From Mytilus californianus (Eukaryota; Mollusca; Bivalvia; Mytilida; Mytilidae), in contig NW_026262668.1 of NCBI RefSeq assembly GCF_021869535.1, positions 65,936,058-66,000,057 on the forward strand: a stretch of DNA of 64,000 bases, in the 5' to 3' direction. Positions 12,612 through 26,475 of the stretch are shown here, piece by piece. The notes below the pieces were generated by a model, which did not search any database, was not told where the DNA came from, and was given only the letters and a program-made list of their open reading frames with translations. Position 1 is the stretch's first letter. Every line of letters starts with the position of its first letter. The translations under genes and the position numbers were made by a program.

Positions 12612-14392
12612 TATAGAACATAATGACCTACTAGTCACCTCCCTAACAATTCGTTCAGCTGCCTCGTGTTACATTCTGTGGTTGTACAGTATTATAATTT
12701 TTTCACATGTGTCTTGTCCTTTTAATATATGGTGTTATTTCAAACTTAAATAAGTGTTCTGTTGTAATGTACATATTTCGTGAAAAAAAACCAACATTGA
12801 AATTCACTGAGAAAACTTAAGAACCGACTATGTGGGTTACATTTAGAAAAAGTTTATATAGCATCTAGAAAATTTGATCTTTCAGACTTGCCACGTTCTA
12901 TGTATTATTGCAAATATATCACGGCATATATATGTCCTAAACGGTAGTCAGAAATGAAAAATGTCAATATCAAACTTGACTTTTATTTTGTCATCAGCAA
13001 ATCCTTTGGCTCATAATTCGACATTTTGGCTATATTCAAGCTTTTTAAAAGGTCAGTTTGGCTTTGAAATATACATTTTGAGATGACACAAACATAATAC
13101 AAAATTTATTTCTCACTTTCATATACAGATTTGATATTATTGTATCACACTCAAATGTTGTAGCAAACGCATTGAGACTTGAAAATCTTTCTCATTTGAT
13201 GTTTTAAATTGAAAAAATTCACAGCACTTAAATGAAGCCAATAGAAAGATTAAAATCATTACTTTTCTCGTAAAAATATGTCAGAAGGGCAAAAAAAACA
13301 ATAAGTAAAAGAATCCTATGTGACAAAAAGGAAAACAAAGTCCGACACAGCTTACTTGAACTATGCCATGCAAGAGAACTGAAAAGTAGTGAAATCAGAC
13401 TCAGATTTAACGTATTTGATTGGTCGAATAACTACGGTTTGTCCAACAGAACTAATTACCGTGTTAAAGATTTTTCTGTTAACTTTCAATGATTTATAAA
13501 ATAAAGTAATATGTTCTCTCAATTTTTTTTGTTAATTACATTTATAATTTATAAATTTTAGTTTTACATAGACACATAGCTCATATCATAGAAACAAAGA
13601 TATAGTTTGCTTTTTAATATCTTCTCCGTAGATTTCGCCATATTGAAACATTTAAAGTTAAAAGCAATTAAACCTTCGCGACTAATCAAGCATAAAAGTA
13701 CATCTACCAATCAAACTGCATAAGCAAGGTGACTGGGTACAACAAGTTTCGTAGTTCATTTCTGATAGTTAATATCCAATAAAGTGAAAACATATATAAA
13801 TGCGATAAGCGCAATAGAACTTTTAAGCACCAAATGTACCTTTTGTGCAATGCAAGTATTTCTATGCCTTCATGGTAAATACGACATTTGCGAGTGGTGT
13901 TTTTTTTAAGATATACCAAACAATTACCTCTCTTTCTATGGAGTAACAAGGTTTCTTTGCACACTAGGAAATAGTCATATATAATAGAACTAAAAAGGGA
14001 AATTAATATCATAGGAAACAGATACCGATGGGAAATTAAAAACCATAAGTTGAATAACAACAGACAACACCGTGGATAAAAGAAAAAGGGCGAACAGAAA
14101 AAATAAAAACATTTAATAAAAAAAAAAGAAGACGTAATACGAACCCTTCGTTCTTTCGCTGAAGAGTTAAATTCCGCATTGAATTGTTTAGAAAAGCTGT
14201 TATATAGCCACAGCTCTTTTAAAGCATTTTAGAAGTAATTAATTGTTATTTTATTCATAGTTACAGATTACATTTCAGACGTCAAGGTCACTCCGACAAT
14301 TTGAAATATCTCTAAGTTACTTATTTAATCTCTACTCTTCTTTTTTTGAATAGGATGACATTATTAATTTAAGAGTGACATCGCAATACGAA

Positions 14393-14498
14393 CGAAAGTT
14401 ATATAAACAACAAATTGACAGGTTCGAAGTTCGTTCTGTTTATATCGAAAGTTATATAAACAACAAATTGACAGGTTCGAAGTTCGTTCTGTTTGTAT
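14393..14498 (+). repeat. 53-bp tandem duplication
   Basis: 14393-14445 is repeated at 14446-14498 with one visible difference (tttatat against tttgtat). Confidence 0.92.
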
Positions 14499-15349
14499 CA
14501 TTTTACAATGTAAATTAGCGGTTACACTGTCAAACATTTCCGATAATTCCTAGACCTGTTATCCTGCTTATATGTTATATTGTTAGTAGCAATTTGCTTC
14601 TCATTGATTTACTTAGTGTATACATGGTAAATTAGTATTCATTTTTTTCAAGGGATCGTCTTCCGGTCGTATATTTCCTTAGACTACCTACGTGTGCAGA
14701 CCTGATAAAGTCTTGCCAGGATTTCTTTTTAATTAAGACAAATAGGCAGGAACCAGCCGCTGACATTAGAATAAATGACCGACACACACCTTCGATTAAG
14801 TTCCGACAGAAACTAATGACCACGAAGATTGTATAACTAAAGAAAAAACAAAGCCGTTAAATTTATTTTTTATTCATAACAACAGTCAAAGAAGTAATAA
14901 TGCTAAAATCAATAAATCCAATAGATCTTTAACAGAACAGAACTATGAGATATAAGTCTGTATAATTATTTGATGTTTCAAGATAAGTTCTTGTTAGCGC
15001 TTCAGTAACCGTTCAAAGCGAGGCTATATGATAGTTTCTCTTCCAACTGTTTTCATCTGGTGTGCCAAATTTTGCGCAGAGTATCTTTGATGAGGTTTTC
15101 TTATCTCTTTATGCTTTACGCTGTTTATGAATTGATACATGTTTCGAACCAATAAGCTTACGGTACCTATGATAGTAGACCCGCTGTTGTCTCGAGACTA
15201 ACCACTATATATGTAATATTGTTATATCAGGGAGTTATTGTAGATTGCAAAACAGTTTAGACGTGGTTATTTATTGGCTTGTAGAAACTCTTAACAATAT
15301 TTTTTACAATCGTCATTAAAAAAAAGTTGAGTCACCAAAATATATAAAA

Positions 15350-15930
15350 AAATAATGAATGTGGTATGATTGCTAATGAGACAACTATCCATCAGAGTCC
15401 AAATGAAGAAGATTTAAGGAACTATGCGGCCTTCAACAATGAACAAAAGGCATACCAATAAATCAATCACATTTTTAATATACAAAAAACTAATAATATA
15501 AAATAAGGAGATGCAGTATGATTGCCAATGAGACAACTATTCAACATAGTCCAAAATGACATGGATTTAAACAACTATAGGTCGTGCGGTCTTCAACAAT
15601 GAGCGAAGCGCATACTGTATAATCAGCTATATATATACAAGTCTAAATTGAAAACAACGTTTAAACCTATGATTGCGTTATATATATATAAAGGGGTCCG
15701 ACAAGACAAAATGCGAAACAATTCAAACGAAAAAATAATAATAGGCGCGATTTATGGCAAAACAAGAAACGAAAAATAAATATAACAGACAGCAACCATG
15801 CAACGACCACCACTGACTGACAGGCTCCTGACTTGGGAAAGGCACTCATATAATGTGGTGTGATTAAACATGTTTGTGAGCGAATTAATCTTTCCCAAAT
15901 CTTTGACAGCACAACATATGAAGACACTGG
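15350..15930 (+). repeat. Two family C copies in tandem
   Basis: One starts near 15361 (gtggtatgattgctaatgag), another near 15507 (gatgcagtatgattgccaat); the second runs through caggctcctgacttgggaaa to about 15930. Confidence 0.75.
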
Positions 15931-16998
15931 ACAAATTAAGTGCAAAGCTAATGATAACTTATAAATAAATCATGTTCTCACAGACTAACAGACTAAGGTA
16001 TCAAGGTATCTAAGGTATACAAATTTTGTATGAAGACGTCACAAACAATATGTCTAAAACAGGAGATAATATAAACCTATGACAGCGTTAAGCCTTTAAG
16101 CGGGCAAGAATCAGGGGTTGTGGTTTTGGCAATCTTACAATATTTCTATCCATTCCAAATTGACAGCAATGGATTTAGAAATTGTGTTTTTTATGTATTT
16201 GTGTTATGGAAATATGAGAAGATGTCTTTTGGTCATTTGTGTCGTTCGGATTACGTCTCATGGACGTATTCACCAAATCTTTCATTCATTTTCTGTCGCA
16301 ATCAAAACCTAAGTTACATTTCATAAAAAGGTATTTATAATACTAGTTATTGCTATAATTAAACACATGGTAAACTGCAGTTTGTGTTCACACATAGCAT
16401 AAACGTAAAATGCAAGAATGAAATTCCCACGAGATAAACTCTGCTAAGGTGATTCATGAATAAATCAGAAAACCTGATCGTTGATATGCATCATTTAAAT
16501 TTTGTGCCATGCAAAGTAATATCTAGCCAATAAGAAAATAATTTTAATCAAAATCCGGAACCTCTTTCACAAAAAATCTTATTATGACTTAACTTGATTG
16601 TAGGTTACTTTTAAATTCTCACAACGTACGCCTGATTTACTTTTTTTTTACCAAAGAGTATCCCTTTAATATTTAATGAGCAAGACATATTATCTTGGGG
16701 GATTTAAAATATCTTTCGGAACATTAACCCGATTGTTTTTTTGTGAGGTATAAAATTCTTTGATCGAGATTAAAAAAAAATCCGTTTGTTTATTTATCTT
16801 ATTGTTATCTATAATTATTATTATGATTTTTTTAAATGACCGAGATTAATTTCAACAAATAATGAACGAGATGATAAAACCGTTGATGTCCAAATAAGGT
16901 AAAGTGATAACAAATAATCCGGTTTATCAATCGTCAAACAAGAATGTCAGAGATTGTGAAACAATATTATCAAATGGTTCGTAAAAGATTGCACCTAC

Positions 16999-17149
16999 CA
17001 TTAACTCGATTCTCTACGACTTCAATACACTCTTCCATTACTTCAACCTTTTCCATCCATTCATTGCTTTGGACTTTACTCTCGAGGTATCTAACCTTCA
17101 TTTCCAACTTACTGCAACAACTTACCGTGCTGTTTCCCGTTATTGCTAT
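16999..17149 (-). CDS. Possible antisense coding exon with coiled coil
   Basis: On the minus strand a 151-nt open segment is bounded by acceptor-like ccttgtcag and donor gtaggt, phase 0 in and phase 1 out. Its translation begins IAITGNSTVSCCSKLEMK and continues with heptad-spaced Leu/Val/Met/Ile residues (KVRYLESKVQ, then KVEVMEECIEVVENRV) with one skip. This two-cysteine plus coiled-coil layout resembles the N-terminal region of secreted bivalve proteins such as C1q-domain proteins, but no other exon of such a gene was found nearby. It could be a real exon of an opposite-strand gene or a pseudogene fragment. Confidence 0.35.
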
Positions 17150-18078
17150 CTGACAAGGTATCCAACCGTTAACCAAACAAAAGAAATTGTAGAACATGTG
17201 ATCGTTTCACATGAATTTTCTATTTTCTGTAAACAAAAATCGAAACGTAACGATTTTTCCCTATTATTTGATGCCATCACATATGAACATTATTCTTTTA
17301 AATGTATAAAGAATATTAAACAGAATAACCTTAATTTTTTATGCCAATAAAAACCCTGTTATTTTATAAGTGAAAACATGTATATATAGTGTTTTTATCC
17401 CACTGTTATCCCCCTATAAGACTGTATTTGCGTAAAATCATTGATATCGATAGTCAACGACAAACACGGTCAAGGTAAACCGTCATGTAATATTAACGAC
17501 ATGTTTGATACGCAGATCTAAGCTGTTTTGAAATTCATTCTAAAACGTAGGCATTCATTTTCGGACTTAAAAGAAAACAATTAGAGAAAACAAATTATGT
17601 CAAAAAACCATGATAACTAAATCTCAAATTCTACTGCAAAACATCGATGCTCCTGCATCTGCCCGAAAGTTACACAATAACCTCAGTGTACATAAAGATC
17701 TTATAAACATTAATTTTTCCAAAAATAGTTCAGATACTTTACAAACAGTTTCAATTGTAAATTATAGAAAATGAAGTACAAATGTAGCATTTGTGATTTA
17801 CAAAAGAAATTCCAACCACTTGAATGTATTATAATTTATAAAATACTACAGAGTACCGAAAAGTGAACATAACACATAAAAACATTCAACGGTCTTCTTA
17901 TATTCATTAACAAAATGCCCCAAAATAATCTACTTTTACATGATTTATATTTTGATTGATAAAGTATTTAGCCGTTAAAACGTACTAGTACATGTAGTTC
18001 ATGATAATTTCAATCTACCAGGAAATTCGTTTTTTGAAGTAACATCTTTTAATCTATCCAAGAGGAAAGTAGATATAG

Positions 18079-18490
18079 GAAGATGTGGTATGAGTGCCAA
18101 TGAGACAACTCTCCATCCAAGTTACAATTTATAAAAGTAAACCATTATAGGTCAAGGTACGGCCTTCAACACGGAGCATTGGCTCACAACGAACAGCAAG
18201 CTATAAAGGGCCCCAAAAAATTACTAGTGTAAAACCATTCAAACGGAAAAACCAACGGTCTAATCTATATAAAAACGAGAAACGAGAAACACGTATGAAC
18301 TACATAAACAGACGACAACTACTGTAATCAGATTCCTGATTTAGGACAGGTGCAAACATTTGCAGCGGGATTAAACGTTTTAATGGTACCAAACCTTCTC
18401 CCTTTTCTGAAACAATAGTATAACATCACAACATAGAAAAACACACTATAAAATATCAATTGGAAGGCTTAACTCAATCAAAAAAACGTA
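18079..18490 (+). repeat. Family C repeat, long copy
   Basis: It starts gatgtggtatgagtgccaat and holds ggtacggccttcaacacgga, aggtgcaaacatttgcagcg and ggattaaacgttttaatgg. It is the best reference copy in the window. Confidence 0.85.
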
Positions 18491-19189
18491 AATTAACACA
18501 CAATGAACGAATAAATTTGACCTGTGACACCTAAATGCAAATACACAGTTAATAAAAAATTACAAGGGATAAATAATTAAAGTCAAAAGTAAATAAACAG
18601 GTTTAAACAAAGTTAAAGTATGATATTGCTCTGAAATTTCAAACCATTTATAGAAAATCATCACTTTTGAAGAAACCTGCGTCATATTATACACAGGTAA
18701 ATGAAAATAATTCTGTGTGTATAAAATCTTCCGTTTAGGAATACCAAGAAATTTCTTTAATATGAATAAAACTAATCTAACACTTGGTAAATATGGGGTG
18801 AATATTAACAATAAAAATATACAATTAGTGCTAGATAAAACTTCCTGTACAGGTCCAAGAACAGCATCTAAGGAAAAATGAAATAATTTTGATGTTCATA
18901 GTACGAAGAAGTGAAAATTTGTAGTAATTAAATACCAAATAATCAAAACTGGTATATAGACAAGATCCATGTTAACGTTAAATAACAAAAAAGCATTACA
19001 AATAGTATCAAAAGAAAGGTCTTCTTTGCAAGGTCGTTATTCAAAGACTTAATAAGTCGAAAACTTCGACATTTTTAGTAGAGCGATAATGCTGATACAG
19101 AAACCATCACTTGACGTGTTACATAGTGCCCTTTTCTTACTGATCTACCCCACACTCTACGTGTATTATACTGCACACTTATAGAAAGC

Positions 19190-19450
19190 ACTAATTGTAA
19201 GAAACTTTATTAGACAAGGGATATACCCATGAACCATAAAAAAACTGCCATGTTGAAAATTTAAAATTTAAAATTTTCAGCGTCAACAGTTTTATTGGTA
19301 ATAAGCATGCATATGCTGTGTTGAAGATCCATTGGTGGCCTTGGGCTGTTTTCTGCTCTTTGGTCGGTTTGTTGTCTGTATGACGCATTCTCCGTTTCCA
19401 TTCTGAATTGTATATGAAGGTTACTATTGCGCATACATATGCACACTTAG
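19190..19450 (+). repeat. Family B tail fragment, orientation opposite to the 6.1 kb copy
   Basis: catccattggtggccttggg, ttttctgctctttggtcggt and cgtttccattctgaattgta are the complement of the tail as written at 6132. Near 19255-19288 it carries an AT-rich imperfect palindrome. Confidence 0.65.
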
Positions 19451-19454
19451 ACAT

Positions 19455-22400
19455 TAATCTTTAAATATAGATAGAAACTGTGTAATCAAACAAGTGGTGC
19501 TGTCTTTTAATAAACATTTCCGCGTCTTATACTAACTCTATCTGTATTATACAAATAAAACTATGCGTTTAATATGTTGCCACATTTGAGTCTGAATATT
19601 GATTGTCCTTTAAGTGTCAGTCGATTTTGATTTCATATTTTAATTAAGAGATATCAGGCATTTCTTCAATCTAAAAAAAAGTTAAGAGTTCTCTTTTGCG
19701 TTTCATTTCGAATTATTTCAGGAAAAGCATGCATATAAAACTTATTAAATGTCAAAGACACAAAAATCACGACAACCTTAGTGTTATCCAGTCATTAACG
19801 TTGTAGAAGAAAGAAAATCGTTATTATCAGAGCATTCATAGCCTGCCAATACAAGCTTTCAGGGGAAATGATGAATGGTTTGTAAAGCATTTTTATCTTG
19901 CTATCTTTTTGCGTTGTCAAATAAAACATCCTGAAAGGAAATACCAGTTTGAGATAAGTCAAAGTTAGTTCATCAAAGTTAGATTAATGGGAAAAAGTAG
20001 TAACCACCGACTGATATCATTATTAATAACAATCATACCTGTAGTACAACTCACTGCCTGTCTTGTATAATTAATATCAATAATGAATCTATTATCATAC
20101 ATCTGTAAGCATGGTCATTAAAACAGAGATACTTTATCATCTGTATCCATTAAACGGTGAATCCATGTTAATCTATACCCTCAAGCACAAGGTGCAATAC
20201 GAAGAAAATTATTTTGCTTTGATTAAGATAATGTTTCCAAAAACATGTTAGAGTGGTCAGTTACTATTTAAGTTTTCTAGCATTTTATAGATAGCAAATG
20301 CAGAATATGTATAGAACTCAGTCTGCCTTGATTTACTTTGCATATGCAAAAATCAGTTAAATAATTTGGTCGCATTTTATCATCTGATTTCCCCATAAGC
20401 GACAGTGTTTTTGTCATTACAAGAAATGCTATGAATGAGCACATCGATTGACCATTAGTGGACAAGGTGGCATCATTATTTCAATGCATGAAATACGAGT
20501 TTGCGCATCCATTCCTGCCAATCCAAAATAATTAGATAGAAAAAATAATACATGTGTTCATATGACCCCATGACCCGCTTACACTTACACATGAACTTCG
20601 AACTGTGCTCTAATTTGTCACGTATTTTACAAAGTTCACATGATAATGAACGTGTGCGCTAAGTTTCAAGTTGATATGACAAGTTTATGTTGAAATTCTT
20701 CGAACCAAATCTTTTAAGTAATTTTACATTCTTAGTTAACCGAGATAACTTGATTTAACCCCTAAATTGGCAAATATATATATATTAAGTTCGCACGTCT
20801 TAAAGAACAAGTTTATTAAGTTTCAAGTTCGTGGTAATTTTTCTTTAACTAAAATTTTAACTTGTTGTTGGACGGACGATTGCACAGATGTTTTCGGAAA
20901 ACATAATGCTGCTCTTCTTTTATAGACGGAGTACAACATGTTTTTTTTTGTGTTCTTGTCATGCATATTATGCGACATGCAGTTGGGCATATACATGTAC
21001 TACTAGTATTCGGTATCTGCTCGTACAATTGTCCTGCTAAAATTAAGTTTGGTTTTAGGAAGTTTGCTATGAAGAAGATGGACAGAATTAAGTCAACTAG
21101 AGAATATATCTAGAAGTTAACCAAATTCAATTGTAGTTCAAAGGATGCCTAGTTAAGATATTAGTTTCGTTTTAAGTAACGTGTCGTTTGATATCAAAGA
21201 AATGTGATACATGATGTGTTAAGATGTAAATTCACCCGTTAAAACATCAAGATATGAACTATTAGTATCTAAAATAAAAATCAATCGACGGTGCGACCCT
21301 GATATCATATGGTTCCAATACATTGTTTTATAGTTTGTTTCATTTAGTTGATTTGAAGCGGAAGAGATGTTGACGCATGATTTAACTCTATAAACGAATG
21401 CATATAGAAAAAGGTTATTTTTGTTTTTCATACTGACTTAATTAGTAAGAATATCAAGCGAAAAAATGTAACGATAGTTCGTAGTGTATGAATGAATGAA
21501 GTCATGTTTCATTTCAATGATAATTTAATGCGGGTGGGTATGCATAATATAGATTTCCTTGATTGTTACTTGACGTCATTGCCTAATATCTTCGATTATC
21601 ATGTCCTGTCCGCGATCCAAGAAAAATATTAGGATCAAAGGGAAAATGAATTAATTGCAGTTAAACCGAGATATAAACTGTAAATAATGTAATTCGAATG
21701 AACGAGGTTTCTATCTTATAGATCATTGATTAAGTAGTTCGATTTAAAGGAAGTGTTGTACCAATATCCAACTTCATCATGATAAAGGATCTCATTAATG
21801 ATGACCAAAATCATATAACTACATTACATGTATGTTTCATAAGAGTCCGTACTTTTCATTGGTTGACAATAATCGCAAGGAATTCCAAAATTAGATTTCA
21901 TTTCCTCATAAAATGCAACATCCATGACAGCACGTGCTTCCCATGACAACTTCACAATAAGGCATTAGAAAACAAACGAAAATTTTGATTTAACTCTAAC
22001 TTCATAGTTGACGAATGAAAATGCATGTATACGAATTGAATGTTTCTATTTTTTTTTTATAGAGTTGTAAAATTGTTGATCGAGCGCATATTTATAGTAT
22101 GAAACGATTCCGAGCTTTATACGAAATGTGATTCGGTCAACACTTTAACATCCAAATAAAATACAAAAAGAAGCATTTAATTCTTAAGTAAGGACCATTA
22201 TTACCGTAAAAAATCAGCCTCCTCAGATTTGTTTTTTCTTTGCTACCGGAAGACAAAGCGGACTGTCTGCCAGACAACTTATCAATTGGATACAAAAGAT
22301 GTACACATTTGTACCATATAATTGTTTGTTCTTGTATTGGTTTATAGCCATGTGTTTATATTACCAGTCATATTTTAAGCCCCTTTCTTTCTTTAGGAAC

Positions 22401-23914
22401 AAGTAGTGAGAGCTAATTATAAAAAACGACATTTGTTGAACTCTGTTTTTACCATGTAGTAAATTCACCTCGATTAACAAATTTTATTTTCCTATTGAGA
22501 TGGTGATAAAAAAAAGCTTTGGCATGCTGAAATTAATTAAAACTTTTCCTACAAATCCGTCACAGATAAAAACTAATGCTGAAAAAGGAAAAGCAGTTAT
22601 CTTCAAATCATGTTCAAAGATTTTTTGGCTTATCTTCGGCTTGAGATTCAATAAATATTTGTAAGTCTATGAAGCTCTCTAGATAACAGACAAATAATTA
22701 ATTTGCTTGTGTCAGCAGTTGAATTATGCCTATTTCAGTGTCCTGTTGACATTATAATTATTTTCCCATCCTACAGAATATCAATGTTTATATCGTTATT
22801 TCTGTATTAGTCGCGGTGATTACTTTTGATTGAGCTATTATCAATCTTAGTGATGTGGGTCATTTCTTTAACTATTGTTTCGATAGCGCAACATTTTTAT
22901 GATCAGGAGTGCAAAAAAATCAAAAAATTAAATGTGAAGGAACGGCTAATGCATCTTATTAATGGTTTTGTTATGATAGTTATGATATAACTAAGAGGGT
23001 ATCATGGTTAGAAAGTAAATCTAAAGTAAAGAAAGTAACAAAAAGGTTGAGAAAAAAAAGTATTTATAAAAAGAAATTAAAATTGATTTTTTCGTATTGT
23101 AGAACGAAACCAGATGACATATTTTTATAAGTTCGTATTTAGACATAAACAGAAAGAAATCGTTTGTCTGTGACTGGAGATTCTTTTATGGTCTGAATGT
23201 TACATGACGTGCTTGAAACAAATTAGTCTCTAAACTGTATTTTATTGTGCAAATTGCATTTAATGGCATACGGTATTTGCTTATCTGTTCTCTTCAAATA
23301 TAAAATTGTTACAATCATGCATTACTAATATGTCTATACAGTTTAATTGGCCTTAATGGGTGGCAATACAGGAATGATTTAATAGAAATTCCAAAAAAGT
23401 GTACTCCGCCATTTTTCTACAATACTCCATACAAAACAATTACAAACAAACACTCTTTTCTGTGTTTCCAATGTGCGTGTTTATCATTTTTTTGGAGTGC
23501 TTTTTTCCACAACAGTCGAACAAATAACGATTAATTAAGGTAGCTAAACTGATACTTTAAGCTTTTACGGTCAGTCTGAATCCAGTTCTATTTTATAGGG
23601 AGATTATATATATATTCAGTTTTATTCTTGCTTAAGACTATTTTGGTTTCATGAATATGTATTTGGCTTTCCATATTTAACTTTTTGATAGTACTTAAAC
23701 AGAATAAAACTGAAAACATGTTATTATAAAAATTAATATTTGTTCGCTTTAGTTTTTTTTAAATCGTTTCAATATTTCTCATAGTCTTAATCAATATCCG
23801 TTCAAAATATTATAATTCAAGAGCAAAAACATTTCAAACAGAACAACCAAGAACATCATGTGAGATCACATGTGGAAGTAAACCTAAGTTTCAATAGCAC
23901 GAAAATTTCACATT
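19455..23914. other. No recognisable gene
   Basis: AT-rich DNA. The part near 20570-20860 has phrases common in bivalve repeats (gtttcaagttgatatgac, gacggacgattgcacagatg). No exon-like segment with splice sites was found. Confidence 0.45.
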
Positions 23915-24005
23915 GAGTGGGGTACGTGTTGCGCAGTCGTTAGTTTTCTATGTTGTGTTTTGTAGACTGTTCTTTGTCTTTTTGTCGTTTTTTGTTTTTT
24001 TGCTA
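23915..24005 (+). repeat. Family A tail fragment next to a family C copy
   Basis: gtgttgcgcagtcgttagtt and ttctatgttgtgttttgtag match the family A tail; a family C repeat starts about 20 bp later. Confidence 0.6.
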
Positions 24006-24023
24006 TTTGTGAATACAAAAATA

Positions 24024-24160
24024 AGATGATTTGGTATGATTGCCAATGAGATAAACCTCCGCCAGAGACCAAATGCCGTAAAAATTGGCAACTACAAGTC
24101 CTCGTTCGACCTTCAACAATTAAGTTTTCTTAGACTTGTGAGATTGAACATCCCTTTGGT
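24024..24160 (+). repeat. Family C repeat, truncated
   Basis: gatgatttggtatgattgcc and cgttcgaccttcaacaatta. Confidence 0.65.
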
Positions 24161-24374
24161 ATCTTCCACAACATACAGTTTACCAGCGTTGGTATCGACC
24201 AAGTGGTACAAAAAATAACGTAATTTGCTTCGAAAAACAGTTCTTAATTAATTGTAATCAAGGGCGAGCATAACCATAGATATATTTAAAACGTACGCAA
24301 AATGAAAATAACTCTTTATAAGTTGATGCATCAGTATGCTTACCTAGATTTTCGTTCATTGTTTTTTACATAAA

Positions 24375-24562
24375 TTAGGCCGTTAGTTTTCTCGTTTGAA
24401 TTGTTTTACATTTGTCATTTTGGGGCCTTTTATAGCTGACTATGCGGTATGGGTTTTGCTCATTATTGAAGGCCGTACGGTGACCCATAGTTGTTAACTT
24501 CTATGTCATTTGGTCTCTGGTGGAGAGTTGTCTCATTGGCAATTATACCACATCTTCTATTT
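24375..24562 (-). repeat. Family C repeat, second subtype, minus strand
   Basis: ggccttttatagctgactat and ttggcaattataccacatct. Confidence 0.8.
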
Positions 24563-24682
24563 GTATATTTACCTTTCCTAGGAACACTCAAACCAAGCAT
24601 ATTTTGCAATAAATTCAAACGGACCTAATAAAAGTAACCCAGCAATCGAATTTGCCCGAAAATGTTTGCAATAGTCACAAAG

Positions 24683-24900
24683 GTAAAAGAGAGGCGAAAG
24701 ATACCAAAGGGACATTCAAACTCATAAGTCGAAAATAAACTGACAACGCCATAGCTACAAAAGAAAAAGACCAGCAGACAAACAATAGTACACAAAACAC
24801 AACATAGAAAACTAAAGACTGAACAACACGAACACCACCAAAAACTGGGGGTGATCTCAGGTGCTCAGGAACGGTAAGAAGATCCTGGTAATCAACATGT
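24683..24900 (-). repeat. Family A 3' tail, truncated copy
   Basis: Contains gataccaaagggacattcaa, gaaaataaactgacaacgcc and a gaacaccaccaaaaactggg block; no RT frame attached. Confidence 0.8.
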
Positions 24901-25737
24901 ATAATAATACATGTATAAGTAATCAGGCCGTATTTTTTACATCTACGTTCTTTGGTCTCTGGTGGAAACTCTTTGGTTGGTAATTATACCACACCTCCTT
25001 ATTTTTATTTTGATCAGTTCCTATTAGTTACCGAGTTGCTAATACACTTGGGAGTAAAACCCTACTTACAGTCGTACAACCAAGCAGTAAATGGGAATTG
25101 GTGCAAATTCTACGGACTATTAACATTTTAATGCTTGTTAATAAAATTGCATTACAGGTTCAGTCTACTAGTTTATATTATTAACATTCGCTTATAAAAA
25201 CGTTGGTTAATTATTACTGATCTAATTATAGATATACACATATCAAAACGTCTGTTTGGTTACAGCTTTTTAGAATTTTGAAAGGACAAGGAACATTATG
25301 GGTTTGAATTTGCTCAGATATACGTAGCTTTAAATCTTATAACAATTGACAATGGGATAGTAAATTCTGTTAGGATGCAAGCAATGCTCTTCTAGTGAGT
25401 GAGGTTTGGCAGATTATACATTGAGGTAATTTGTCTAGCTGACATCTACAAGGCATAATGCAGATTTATAACAGCAATAAAGTTTTTTAATGATTTTGAA
25501 GAAAAACTGCATTGTCAGAATTGCACTGACTGTTTCAAGAAAAACACGTTTCATTTCAAGCCAGGAAGTTACTAGTACTTCAGAATCTGCATGGTATGAA
25601 GATAAAAAAATGTTTCTTCGAATTCAGTTCATAATTTAAGCCGAATATAGAATTCGTTTAGTTTATGCAGAACACATTTTGCCAAGCAGTTCATTGTAAA
25701 TTAATGTACATAAATTTTAAATTTTGCTTGTCACCTA

Positions 25738-25945
25738 TAAAAATAAGGAGATGTAGTATGATTATTGAGACAACTATCCACCAGAGTCCAAATGACATGA
25801 ATAAAAGCAACTATATGTCAACGAACCTGTACTTCCTTCAACAATGAGCAAAACCATACCGTATTGTCAGCTATAAAAGGCCCCGACATGACAATATGTG
25901 AAACAATCCTAACGAGAAAATCAATGGCCTGATTTTCACATAGTT
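25738..25945 (+). repeat. Family C repeat
   Basis: gatgtagtatgattattgag, aggccccgacatgacaatat. Confidence 0.75.
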
Positions 25946-26314
25946 CTTTGACAAATGAGATATGAGCTAGAGTCATATCTTAATATCAATGACAATCCAT
26001 CAAAGAGAGTCTATATTAGCTGCAGTGTTTTTAGTTTTGAATTAAATATCCTAATGCAAGTTTAACATTATAATAAAAAAAATTATTAATATTGATATCT
26101 AACAGACATACCGTATCTCCTTATTTTTTGTAATCTCTTAAAGAAGAACATTCGAAGGATTCTTCTGGATATCTTTACAAAGTTCATTTTTATTTCTAAA
26201 TCTATAGGATAAAATACGTGCCATCGTCATTCATTCTCTTTTAATTTTTATGTGTAAATTTAACGATGACTGTACGGTACCATGATTATATCTAACGAAA
26301 GTAACCATACATTT

Positions 26315-26475
26315 CTTTGTAAAAGAGAGGCGAAAGATGCCAAAGCGAAATTCAAACTCATAAGTCGGAAATAAACAGACAAAGCCATTACAAAGAAGGA
26401 CCAAAAGACAAACAACAGTATACAAAACACAACATAGGAAACTGAAGACTGAGCAACACTAACCCCACCAAATAT
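26315..26475 (-). repeat. Family A 3' tail, truncated copy
   Basis: gagaggcgaaagatgccaaa to aaccccaccaaatatcg. Confidence 0.78.

Larger units (their letters stand above)
11755..13009. repeat. Long inverted repeat, ~230-bp arms, ~0.8 kb spacer
   Basis: Left arm about 11755-11985 and right arm about 12772-13009 are inverted near-copies. Markers are ccaaaggatttgctgatgac on the left against its complement ending at 13009, and cccacatagtcggttctta against its complement near 12816-12834. The spacer holds a minus-strand family E fragment (12130-12365) and a short tandem duplication. No coding capacity was recognised; the arms may be the ends of an old transposon. Confidence 0.7.
13010..16998. other. 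No recognised gene; repeats and unassigned frames
   Basis: Holds the 53-bp duplication, tandem family C copies and two minus-strand open frames (13704-14060 and 14632-14823) that I do not recognise. The second has a more protein-like composition (KKSWQDFIRSAHVGSLRKY) and could be a gene relic. Confidence 0.4.

Noticed and set aside
13704..14060. 118-codon minus-strand open frame
   Set aside because: AT-rich chance-type composition, with no domain, homology or splice context recognised.
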